Source of the DNA: a bacterium
Lineage (GTDB): Bacteria; Zhuqueibacterota; Zhuqueibacteria; Oleimicrobiales; Geothermoviventaceae
Direction: 5' to 3'
NCBI GenBank assembly: GCA_028275345.1
Contig: JAPWUV010000010.1
Coordinates: 120,738 to 184,737 of the forward strand
Length of the DNA stretch: 64,000 nt
Shown: positions 7,143-14,667 of the stretch, piece after piece
Position numbering within the stretch: position 1 is the stretch's first letter
Layout of the letters: every line of letters starts with the position of its first letter
Made by a program: the position numbers and the translations under genes
Notes under the pieces: model-generated
Database searches by the model: none
What the model was told of the DNA's origin: nothing
Seen by the model: only the letters and a program-made list of their open reading frames with translations

Positions 7143-8045
7143 TCAGCCGACGTCGGTGGCCTCGGGTCCTTGGCTTGAACCTCGAACAAATCGGAACTGC
7201 ACAACCCTTGCTCGAGACCCTACCTTCTCCGCAGCCCTAACGGCTTGCTCCGGTACGGAGAATAGCCCGAAGAGGCACGCCCCGCTCCCCGACATCCGGG
7301 CGAATTCCGCACCCCCTTGTTCCAGCAGCCTCATCAGCTCCCCGATCTCCGGGTACGCCCGGAGGACCACGGCCTCAAAGTCATTCTCCAACCACCGCCC
7401 CCACTCCGCGAGACGGGGACGCAACCTCAGGAAGCTGCGAAATTTACCACATCCCCTCCTCTTTGTCAAGCCGATTTTGACCTGCGAGTAGGCCCATCGG
7501 GTGGACACTTGTACCTCAGGCACTACGAGCACCCCGACCGGATCCTCCCACTGGCAAACAGGTTCCAGTACGTCACCGATGCCGGAGGCCAAAGCAGTTC
7601 CCCCCGTCAAGAAGAAAGGGACGTCCGCACCGATGCCCCGCGCGATGGTCCACATCTCGGCCCGGGACAAATGGAGATCCCAGAGCGCATCGAGGGCGAG
7701 AAGGGTTGCTGCTGCGTCGCTGCTGCCCCCACCCAATCCCCCGCCCACCGGGACACGCTTCACCAGACGGACCCTCGTTCGCCAGCTACCTCCGGGACGG
7801 CGCCTGGCCAATTCTGCGGCCGCTCGCAGCACCAAGTTCGTCTCGTCCGTAGGCAGATCTGCTCCTTCGACCTCCAGCCTCACCGGACCAGGACTCGGCT
7901 CCACCTCGAATTCCAGTTCATCCGCCAGATCGATCTCCTGATAGATAGTGCTGATCTCGTGGTAGCCGTCAGCTCGTCGACCACAAATCTTCAGCCCCAA
8001 ATTGATCTTGGCATGCGCCTCGAGCTTCGCCTTCCGGACACTCAC
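7143..8045 (-). CDS. ispE: 4-diphosphocytidyl-2-C-methyl-D-erythritol kinase
   Basis: About 300 residues. This GHMP-family kinase phosphorylates CDP-ME in the non-mevalonate isoprenoid pathway. The N-terminus HAKINLGLKICGRRADGYHEISTIYQEI contains the catalytic Lys and the DGYH motif. The ATP loop is VPVGGGLGGGSSDAAATLLAL, and the C-terminal GHMP motif is ARMSGSGACLFGLF. The start is the GTG at 8045, seven bases after GGAGG; a TTG at 8048 is also possible. It follows the membrane-protein gene by 34 bases and precedes tRNA-Gln. Confidence 0.95.
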   Translation of the reverse strand: MSVRKAKLEAHAKINLGLKICGRRADGYHEISTIYQEIDLADELEFEVEPSPGPVRLEVEGADLPTDETNLVLRAAAELARRRPGGSWRTRVRLVKRVPVGGGLGGGSSDAAATLLALDALWDLHLSRAEMWTIARGIGADVPFFLTGGTALASGIGDVLEPVCQWEDPVGVLVVPEVQVSTRWAYSQVKIGLTKRRGCGKFRSFLRLRPRLAEWGRWLENDFEAVVLRAYPEIGELMRLLEQGGAEFARMSGSGACLFGLFSVPEQAVRAAEKVGSRARVVQFRFVRGSSQGPEATDVG

Positions 8046-8079
8046 CAATTCCCCTCCGCCTTGCCTCCAGCAGAATCGT

Positions 8080-9057
8080 TCATTCGACCTCCTGCGCCAC
8101 CGGGAGCTTTTCGGGAGATACCGCAGCTCGCCGACGGCTCACCCACCGCAGCCCTAAAAGAGCCGGCAGAGCGACGTTCAGTACGTAGAGGCACAGGGCG
8201 CCCGAAAGAGCCCCCGCTGGCGCAGCCCCCGCTTTGTGGTAGAGCAAGACCGCCGCCGTCTCCCGGACACCGATGTCCCCAATGGAAAGCGGGATAGCCG
8301 CTTTGGCCGCCAGCGTGGCCAAGCCGGCCCAAAGGCCTGGGATCCAGTGAACCGCCGAGAAGCTTCGCACCCCCACCGTAAACTCGAAAGCGAGGAACAG
8401 GGTGCAGGCGAGATTGGCCCCGACGAGGCGCAATGCCTGCCAGAAACCCAAGAGACCCGCAGCTTCTTCCAGTCCGCGCAACTGAAGGAATCTCCGTGCC
8501 AGCCATCGCCCGAGCTTCCGGAGAGCTCGGGGCGCCAGCAGCGCGCCGACCAACGCCAAGCCCACCACCGGCCACCAGCCCCTAGCCGCCGGCTCCAGGT
8601 TCAGCGACAACGCCCCGAGGTAACCCAGAGCCAACACGGTGCCCAACGCGTAGGTCCGGTCCAATAGAACCAATCCAGTTGCGACGGCAACATCCCTCCC
8701 CGGCAAGAACCAGGCGCGCCCCAACTCACCCACGCGGGCCGGTGTGGCAATGCCGAGGGAAAGACCTGCAGCGAGGGAGCTCAGAGCCTCCATGGTCGAG
8801 GCATCCGGCCAGGCGAATCGCAGGACCATCCTCCATTTCAACATCTGCAGGAGGAAGCTGATAGCCGCTAGTCCGACAAGCGAGAGCAAGCGGAAAGGCT
8901 GCCCGCCTCTCACGGCTCTCATAAGCTCCGCCGGGTGGACCCGCACCAGCACGTAGAGGATCAAGGCGCAGGCCAACACGGACCTGACCAGCGCTGTCCG
9001 GCGAATAGGTCGGGCGACAATCCGTCGACCGCGCTTGCACCGCCTCAGCCAAAACAT
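8080..9057 (-). CDS. Flippase-like membrane protein (LPG-synthase transmembrane domain / UPF0104)
   Basis: 325 residues with about eight hydrophobic helices (for example SVLACALILYVLVRV, LLSLVGLAAISFLLQML, VLNVALPALLGLRWV). The family signature is present: LKWRMVLRF, GIATPARVGELGRAWFLPG (the ARxGExxR motif) and SIGDIGVRETAAVLL. The family includes the membrane half of lysyl-phosphatidylglycerol synthase and putative lipid or glycolipid flippases; substrate cannot be read from the sequence. A paralog of the same family lies at 38947-39966. It is divergently oriented from the LarA-type gene. Confidence 0.8.
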   Translation of the reverse strand: MFWLRRCKRGRRIVARPIRRTALVRSVLACALILYVLVRVHPAELMRAVRGGQPFRLLSLVGLAAISFLLQMLKWRMVLRFAWPDASTMEALSSLAAGLSLGIATPARVGELGRAWFLPGRDVAVATGLVLLDRTYALGTVLALGYLGALSLNLEPAARGWWPVVGLALVGALLAPRALRKLGRWLARRFLQLRGLEEAAGLLGFWQALRLVGANLACTLFLAFEFTVGVRSFSAVHWIPGLWAGLATLAAKAAIPLSIGDIGVRETAAVLLYHKAGAAPAGALSGALCLYVLNVALPALLGLRWVSRRRAAVSPEKLPVAQEVE

Positions 9058-9186
9058 CGCGGGGGAATCCCTCCTCTTGCTCTCCTCCCGGCTTCCGATC
9101 GAAGGTAGGCAGAGCAGTCTTTAGAAACAAGGGGAGGATGACATGCTCTCCTGCGGGCTCGGATCGGCGCTTTGCCGCGATTCGGT

Positions 9187-9214
9187 TTGATTTTTGGGGA
9201 CGGCTTGGTATCTT
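9187..9214 (+). promoter_or_regulatory. Sigma-70-type promoter for the LarA-like gene
   Basis: TTGATT (9187-9192), a 16-base spacer and TATCTT (9209-9214). The predicted start near 9221 leaves about 33 bases before the chosen ATG at 9254. It lies in the 196-base divergent gap between the flippase-like gene and this gene. Confidence 0.55.
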
Positions 9215-9253
9215 CGCCCCGGCAAGCATGCGAGGGATCTATCCGGAGGTCAG

Positions 9254-10522
9254 ATGCGCCTGGAGTTGCCGTACGGACGATCGCGCCTGCGGGCGAATCT
9301 CAGTAGCAACCTCAATGTGGAGGAGATATCTCCACCGCAGCTTGCCCCCGAAACCGACGCTGCCGAGCTCGTACGGCAAGCTTTGGCCCGACCCCTCGGG
9401 AGTCCAGCCCTCCAGGAGATCGTTCATCGTGGGGAGCGCACGACGATCGTCATTCCCGATGCGACCCGCGTGGCTGGTCAGGAGGTGTACCTGCCGATCC
9501 TTCTCGATCTCCTCAACGAGTGCGGCGTGTCCGACAGGGACATCACCGTGCTTGTCGCCTGCGGGAGCCATTCTCCGCCAAGTGCGGGGGAATTGCGTCT
9601 GCTCGTCGGGAAGGATGTGTATTCGCGCGTCCGCGTCATTGCCCACGACTGTCAGAACCCCGACGACAACGTCCATCTCGGTCACACGGAGCGCGGAACG
9701 CCGGTGACGCTCAACAAGGCGGTCGTGAAGGCAGAACGGCTAATCGTGACCGGTGCCGTCTGGTTCCATTACTTCGCTGGTTTCGGAGGTGGGCCGAAGC
9801 TGATCAACCCGGGTTGCGCTGCCTTGGAAACCATCCTGGAGAATCACAGCCTTACGCTCGATCCCAATGGCCTCGGACTTCACCCCGCCTGTCGGAGCGG
9901 CAATCTCGAGGACAATCCCGTCTACCTGGATCTCCTCGATTCCCTGAAGTTCGTGACGGTGGACTTCGCCCTTCAGACGGTGCTCGATCCGCAGCGCCAT
10001 CTGGTTGCCTGCTGGTCTGGCGACCTCCTGGCTTGTCATCGCGAAGCCGTGCGCTGGCTGCTCTCCCGCGCCACGGTGAGCATTCCGGCGCGGTTCCCCC
10101 TGGTCATTGCCAGCGCCGGGGGCCATCCGCACGACGTCAATCTCGTGCAGGCGCACAAAGGCCTCCTCAATGCCTGCCGCTTCCTCGAGCCCGGCGGCAC
10201 CTTGATCTTCGCAGCGGAGTGCAGCGGCGGGGCGGGCAGCTGGGGATTGGATCGCTGCCTGCAGTACTCCTCCCCGGAGGAGCTCTACCGGCAGCTGCGC
10301 AGGGAATTCATCCTCAACGGGAACACGGCCCTGTCCCTCCTCCTGCACGCCCGGGCCTACCGGGTGATCCTCGTAAGCAACCTGCCGCGGGAGTGGCTCG
10401 CGCGGCTGGGTCTTGAGCCGGCAAGCGGACTGGAAGAAGCCCTTCGACTCGCCTTCCAAGGCACACATCCCGAACGAGTAGGTATCTTGCAGGATGCAGC
10501 CCATGCAGTTCCGGTGGATTAG
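9254..10522 (+). CDS. larA: Nickel-pincer-dependent LarA-family racemase/epimerase (DUF2088)
   Basis: 422 residues. LarA racemizes lactate, and relatives act on other 2-hydroxy acids, using a nickel pincer nucleotide cofactor. The key residues of the Lactiplantibacillus enzyme are all present at a constant offset of two or three: DATR (Asp69, Arg72), CGSH (His106), WFHYFAGFGGGPK (His172, Lys182) and ENHS (His198). The ATG at 9254 is chosen because GGAGG lies five bases upstream and the family begins with an LPYG motif. No larB, larC or larE cofactor genes are in the window. The 3' end overlaps the NlpC/P60 gene by 29 bases. The substrate is unknown. Confidence 0.88.
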   Translation: MRLELPYGRSRLRANLSSNLNVEEISPPQLAPETDAAELVRQALARPLGSPALQEIVHRGERTTIVIPDATRVAGQEVYLPILLDLLNECGVSDRDITVLVACGSHSPPSAGELRLLVGKDVYSRVRVIAHDCQNPDDNVHLGHTERGTPVTLNKAVVKAERLIVTGAVWFHYFAGFGGGPKLINPGCAALETILENHSLTLDPNGLGLHPACRSGNLEDNPVYLDLLDSLKFVTVDFALQTVLDPQRHLVACWSGDLLACHREAVRWLLSRATVSIPARFPLVIASAGGHPHDVNLVQAHKGLLNACRFLEPGGTLIFAAECSGGAGSWGLDRCLQYSSPEELYRQLRREFILNGNTALSLLLHARAYRVILVSNLPREWLARLGLEPASGLEEALRLAFQGTHPERVGILQDAAHAVPVD

Positions 10523-11063
10523 GCTTGCCCTCCTCGCCGCCGCCCCCTGCATCGCGGGGTGCGCCGCCCTTCAGCCGGAGCCAAGATTCGCTCGCTCCGA
10601 GCCACCCCCCGAGAGGACCGTCCCATCGAGCCCCTCCAAGAGGCTACCCACTTGGCAAACCCGTCTGGCCCTGGAGCTGAGGCGATACCTTGGCTCTCCG
10701 TACGTCTGGGGCGGCACTTCCCCCGCAGGCGTGGACTGCTCCGGATTAGTGGTGGCGGTCTACGGAGCAGCCCTCGGTCTGGAGTTGCCACATAGCGTGG
10801 CGGAGCTTTACCGGGTCGGGAAACCGGTCGAAAGGCACGAGCTCAAGGTGGGTGACCTCGTGTTCTTCCGGTCACGCCCCGCCTCGCGAGAGCCCGATCA
10901 CGTGGGCGTGTACGTGGGGAGAGGACTGTTCGTCCATGCCTCCCCCTCGGAAGGGGTCACCGTCTCCGAATTGAGTCGACGCAGCTTTCAGGACGGCTGG
11001 GCCGGGGCGAGAAGACTCTCCATCGCCCCCGAAGGTCTCCCTGTCCCGGAGGGCGATCGGTGA
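10494..11063 (+). CDS. NlpC/P60 family cell-wall hydrolase lipoprotein
   Basis: 189 residues. A lipoprotein signal (LALLAAAPCIAGC, lipobox IAGC) precedes a proline-rich linker and an NlpC/P60 cysteine peptidase domain from about residue 55: LGSPYVWGGTSPAGVDCSGL with the catalytic Cys, DLVFFRSR, DHVGVYVG with the catalytic His and FVHAS with the third polar residue. Such enzymes cleave peptide stems of peptidoglycan (gamma-D-Glu-diamino acid). It overlaps the racemase gene by 29 bases and its stop overlaps the next start as GTGA, so the three plus-strand genes are translationally coupled. Confidence 0.88.
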   Translation: MQPMQFRWIRLALLAAAPCIAGCAALQPEPRFARSEPPPERTVPSSPSKRLPTWQTRLALELRRYLGSPYVWGGTSPAGVDCSGLVVAVYGAALGLELPHSVAELYRVGKPVERHELKVGDLVFFRSRPASREPDHVGVYVGRGLFVHASPSEGVTVSELSRRSFQDGWAGARRLSIAPEGLPVPEGDR

Positions 11064-12457
11064 GGAACGGACTCCCCCTCGGATCTACAGTGGAGCTCAA
11101 GATCGATGACCTCGCCTTCGGCGGACGAGGGATCGCCCGCCTCGATGGCCTTGTGGTCTTCGTGGACGGGGCGATCCCGGGCCAGCGTGTGCGCGCCGTG
11201 GTCCAGAAGAGAAAGCGCCAATACGCCGAAGCCGCCGCAACGGAGGTTCTCGAACGCTCGCCCTTCGAAGTCGAGCCTGTCTGCCCACACTTTGGCAGCT
11301 GTGGCGGCTGCAAACTGCAGAACATGGCCTACGAGAAGCAGGTCGAGTACAAGGTGCAGCAGATCAGGGACCTCTTGAAGCGCATCGGAGGGCTTGAGTC
11401 GCCGCCGGTGGAAGAGCCCCTCCTTTCGCCCGAGCCGTTTTTCTACCGGAACAAGATGGAGTTCTCCTTCTCCGACCGAGGATCTTCTCTTCCGAGCGAA
11501 CCGAGCCCTTCTCTGTTCCTCGGTCTCCATCGGCGAGGGAGCTTCGACGAGGTCGTCGACCTGCAAACCTGCTACTTGCAAGCTCCCGAAACGCAGGCAG
11601 TGCTGCAGATTGTGAGGGAGTTCGCCAGGACCAGCGGCCTTCCCGCCTATTCCAACCGCACGCACGAGGGTTTCTGGCGCTTCCTCGTATTGCGGCGAGG
11701 CGTCCGCACGGGCCAATGGATGGTGAACCTCGTCACTACGGAGCCGCGGGTCGAACTCCTATCGGCCCTTGTGCCGCAGCTCCTCCAAGCCCTTCCCGGC
11801 CTGCATTCCGTCGTGAACAACATCAACACTGGCAAGGGCGGGGTAGCCTTCGGGGAACGGGAGGAACTGGTGTGGGGGAAAACGACTATCGAGGAGAGGC
11901 TGGGGCCCTTTGTCTTCGAGATCTCCGCCAATTCTTTCTTTCAGACGAACACACTCCAGGCGGAGCGGCTCTACCAGAGGGTGCTGGAGTTCGCCGATCT
12001 GACGGGCCGCGAAAAGGTGTTCGACCTGTACTGCGGCACCGGGTCCATCTCGCTGTTCGTATCGAGGCAAGCGCGCGAGGTCATCGGAATCGAGTTGGTG
12101 GAAGACGCCGTCGCCGACGCCTGGAGGAACGCGGAACGGAACGGCGTGGGGAACTGTCGCTTCGTGGCCGGAGATGTGAGCGTTCTCCTCAGGGATCCTC
12201 AGGGCTTCATCCGGGAGCACGGAAAGCCCGACGTGCTCATCCTCGATCCGCCTCGGGATGGAGTACATCCGCGGGCACTGATACGCCTGCCCTCCCTCGG
12301 GGCCAAGCGCATCGTCTACGTGTCCTGCAATCCGGCCACCCAGGCACGGGACCTCGCCCACCTGGCCGGCTCCTACCGCGTGGAGCGCGTCTGCCCGGTA
12401 GACATGTTCCCCCACACTGCCCACATTGAGTCGGTAGCCCTGCTGGTAACTCGCTAA
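11060..12457 (+). CDS. 23S rRNA (uracil-C5)-methyltransferase, RlmD/TrmA family
   Basis: 465 residues from a GTG overlapping the upstream stop (GTGA). The N-terminal TRAM domain (VELKIDDLAFGGRGIARLDG) is followed by the iron-sulfur cluster motif CPHFGSCGGC near residue 76 and an additional Cys in LQTCYLQ. The SAM-binding motif is VFDLYCGTGSISLF, then ILDPPRDGVHP and the catalytic Cys in YVSCNPATQARDL. The architecture fits RlmD/RumA (U1939) or RlmCD-type enzymes; the exact target uridine cannot be assigned from sequence. It ends 27 bases from the convergent phosphate transporter gene with no obvious terminator hairpin. Confidence 0.9.
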   Translation: MRNGLPLGSTVELKIDDLAFGGRGIARLDGLVVFVDGAIPGQRVRAVVQKRKRQYAEAAATEVLERSPFEVEPVCPHFGSCGGCKLQNMAYEKQVEYKVQQIRDLLKRIGGLESPPVEEPLLSPEPFFYRNKMEFSFSDRGSSLPSEPSPSLFLGLHRRGSFDEVVDLQTCYLQAPETQAVLQIVREFARTSGLPAYSNRTHEGFWRFLVLRRGVRTGQWMVNLVTTEPRVELLSALVPQLLQALPGLHSVVNNINTGKGGVAFGEREELVWGKTTIEERLGPFVFEISANSFFQTNTLQAERLYQRVLEFADLTGREKVFDLYCGTGSISLFVSRQAREVIGIELVEDAVADAWRNAERNGVGNCRFVAGDVSVLLRDPQGFIREHGKPDVLILDPPRDGVHPRALIRLPSLGAKRIVYVSCNPATQARDLAHLAGSYRVERVCPVDMFPHTAHIESVALLVTR

Positions 12458-12484
12458 CCCCTTGGGACGAACTCCACCCCGCAA

Positions 12485-13738
12485 TCAGAAAAACACCGTC
12501 AGGACGGCGTAGATCAACACGCAGGAAAGGGCCGCCACGGGCACGGTCAGGAGCCAGGAAAGCCCGATGCTCCACAACACATCCAAGTTCAGGGCGTCAA
12601 TGCCTCGAGCCAATCCCACCCCGATCACCGCACCCACGGCCGTGTGAGTGGTGGAGATGGGCATCCCAAACTTCGAGGCGAGCAGCACCGTCGTCGCCAC
12701 TGCCATGTCCACGGAGAAACCGCGGGTATTGGTGAGCACGGTGATCTTGCTACCCAGCGTGTTGATCACCTTGTAGCCCCAGGTTGCGATGCCCAGGCTG
12801 ATCCCGAAGCCCCCCAGGGCAAGAAGAGCCGGCGGCACCTCGACAAACCTTCCGACGCTCCCCTCGCGGAAGATCGTGTAGAACGTGGCCACCGGCCCCA
12901 CCGCATTGGCCACATCATTGGCCCCATGCGCGAAAGCCACATAACAGGAGGTCAAGACTTGCAAGCGCCGAAAGAGCATCTCCACATCCGCATAGCCACC
13001 CCGTCCAGCTCGCACCCGGAGGTAGAAATAGAGCGCCGAGAAAAGGGCCGACAACACACCGGCCACGAAACCCACGAAGATCGCCCTCCCCAGCGTCACC
13101 TCGACGCCGGTCCAACCGGACACCTTCTTGCCGAAGGGCGTTTTTGCCAGAAGGGAGGCAACGATGATCCACGCAGCGGCCATCACAAAAAAGGGCGCCA
13201 GCCGTTGGCCGCGCCCCACGGGATCGTCCGCGGAAAAGATGGAACGCACGATGATCTTGAAGATGAAGTAGGAAAGCATGGCCCCCATCATGGGGGAGAC
13301 GATCCAGCTAAGCACCACCTTGCCTACGGTACCCCAGACGACACCCCGCACGCCTCCAAGGAGAAAGCCGAACCCGACCATCGCCCCGACGATGGAGTGG
13401 GTGGTACTGACGGGCATCTCCTTCCACGTAGCCAGGAACACCCAAAGGCCTGCCGCCAAGACCGCGGACACGGAGCCCAGCATCAGCGTGCGCGGGTCAG
13501 AGAGCGCCTCGCTCTGGACCAGACCCACGGCGATGGTCTTCGTCACGTGACTGCCGACGAAAAAGGCCCCGGAAAACTCCAGAACCGCCGCAATCAGCAC
13601 CGCCTGCCTCAGAGAGATGGCCTTGGCGCCTACCGCCGTGGCCATCGAATTGGCCACGTCGTTGGCTCCGATATTCCACGCCATGTACAGGCCAGCCGCG
13701 ATGGCTGTTGCCAGAAGGGCCAGCCGCGAAAACTCCAT
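12485..13738 (-). CDS. PiT-family inorganic phosphate transporter
   Basis: 417 residues, about ten to eleven membrane helices. The two PiT signatures are present: NIGANDVANSMATAVGAKAIS near residue 22 and AHGANDVANAVGPVATF in the second half, together with the duplicated PISTTHT (GMPISTTHTAVGAVIG) and PVSTTHSIVGAMVGFG motifs. PiT proteins import phosphate or metal-phosphate driven by protons or sodium. The gene is 166 bases behind a PhoU-like gene, the usual two-gene arrangement in which the PhoU-like protein controls the transporter. Confidence 0.95.
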   Translation of the reverse strand: MEFSRLALLATAIAAGLYMAWNIGANDVANSMATAVGAKAISLRQAVLIAAVLEFSGAFFVGSHVTKTIAVGLVQSEALSDPRTLMLGSVSAVLAAGLWVFLATWKEMPVSTTHSIVGAMVGFGFLLGGVRGVVWGTVGKVVLSWIVSPMMGAMLSYFIFKIIVRSIFSADDPVGRGQRLAPFFVMAAAWIIVASLLAKTPFGKKVSGWTGVEVTLGRAIFVGFVAGVLSALFSALYFYLRVRAGRGGYADVEMLFRRLQVLTSCYVAFAHGANDVANAVGPVATFYTIFREGSVGRFVEVPPALLALGGFGISLGIATWGYKVINTLGSKITVLTNTRGFSVDMAVATTVLLASKFGMPISTTHTAVGAVIGVGLARGIDALNLDVLWSIGLSWLLTVPVAALSCVLIYAVLTVFF

Positions 13739-13904
13739 CGCTTCTCAATCCCTCCGTTGTTTGTTGATGCCCGGGCCCAACCCGAGCTCCCAACCACTTC
13801 CCAGGCGCTCCGAGCCGGAGGTGAAGCGCAACCTCCTTGCCCGAGCCAAAGCTCACCGGCTCTGGCGAAATCCAATCTCAGGGAGTCCAGGCGCCTGTCC
13901 CCCC

Positions 13905-14582
13905 TCACCCTTTGGACACCATCATGCGGATGAGATCCCCCAGGTTCTCGGCATGATCAGCGAGCGTATCGATCTGCTCGAAGACCTTCATCAGAAAGAT
14001 AGTGTTGAGAGGATCAGGCTTGGGTTCGACCTGGAACAACTTCTTGACCAGCTTCTGTTGCATCTTGTCCGTCTCCCACTCGATGATCCCCAGGTTGGCC
14101 ACCTTTTCCAGAACCTGCTCCACATCCGACTGTCCGAACCCGGAGATGAGGATGGTGCCGATGTCTCGCACTAGGCGTCCGGCGAGGCGGCATGCGTCCA
14201 CCGACCGCGCCGCAAAGGCCCGCAGATCCTCCTGCAAGGGCTCCGGAACCCGGATCGCCCGGATGGTCAGCACAACAGCCAGGTCTTCGACCGCGTCCGC
14301 GATGGCATCCTGCTCCTTAAGGTAGGTCAACAGATCCGCACGATCCACTGGAAGGAAAATGCTCTTGGGCAGGTGATCGCGGATTTCCCCCTTGACGATG
14401 TCAGCATCGTGCTCCAGTTTGAAAACCTGCTTGGCCATCTGCTCGAGCTCGTCAAATTCCCCCTGGATGAGCAGATCGATCATCCGCGGCACGAAGTCCA
14501 CACACTGCTGCACCCGATCCATGTGCTCGCCAATTCGACCGAAGGGCGATTGCCCAAACAGCCGCGTGAATACCGTGCGCAT
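13905..14582 (-). CDS. PhoU-like phosphate transport regulator (DUF47 family)
   Basis: 225 residues from the ATG at 14582, preceded by GAGGTGAGGG and matching the family start (TVFTRLFGQSPFGRIGEHM). The protein is helical and acidic, with the repeated E-x3-D metal-binding style of PhoU: VFKLEHDADIVKGEIRDHLPKSIFLPVDR and LLTYLKEQDAIADAVEDLAVVLTIR, then KVFEQIDTLADHAENLGDLIRMMVS at the C-terminus. These proteins accompany PiT transporters and limit uptake. A TACAAT -10-like hexamer lies at 14608-14603 on the minus strand, but no good -35 was found. Confidence 0.9.
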   Translation of the reverse strand: MRTVFTRLFGQSPFGRIGEHMDRVQQCVDFVPRMIDLLIQGEFDELEQMAKQVFKLEHDADIVKGEIRDHLPKSIFLPVDRADLLTYLKEQDAIADAVEDLAVVLTIRAIRVPEPLQEDLRAFAARSVDACRLAGRLVRDIGTILISGFGQSDVEQVLEKVANLGIIEWETDKMQQKLVKKLFQVEPKPDPLNTIFLMKVFEQIDTLADHAENLGDLIRMMVSKG

Positions 14583-14667
14583 CTCCCTCACCTCGAAGGC
14601 CGATTGTAGAAAGCTCCGAAACTGCCCACGCCCGCACTCCCCTATTGAGAGCAAGCGAGGTGTCGTT

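Noticed and set aside
14603-14608. TACAAT -10 hexamer before the PhoU-like gene
   Set aside because: No matching -35 at 16-18 bases and the leader would be only about 14 bases; too weak to list as a promoter.
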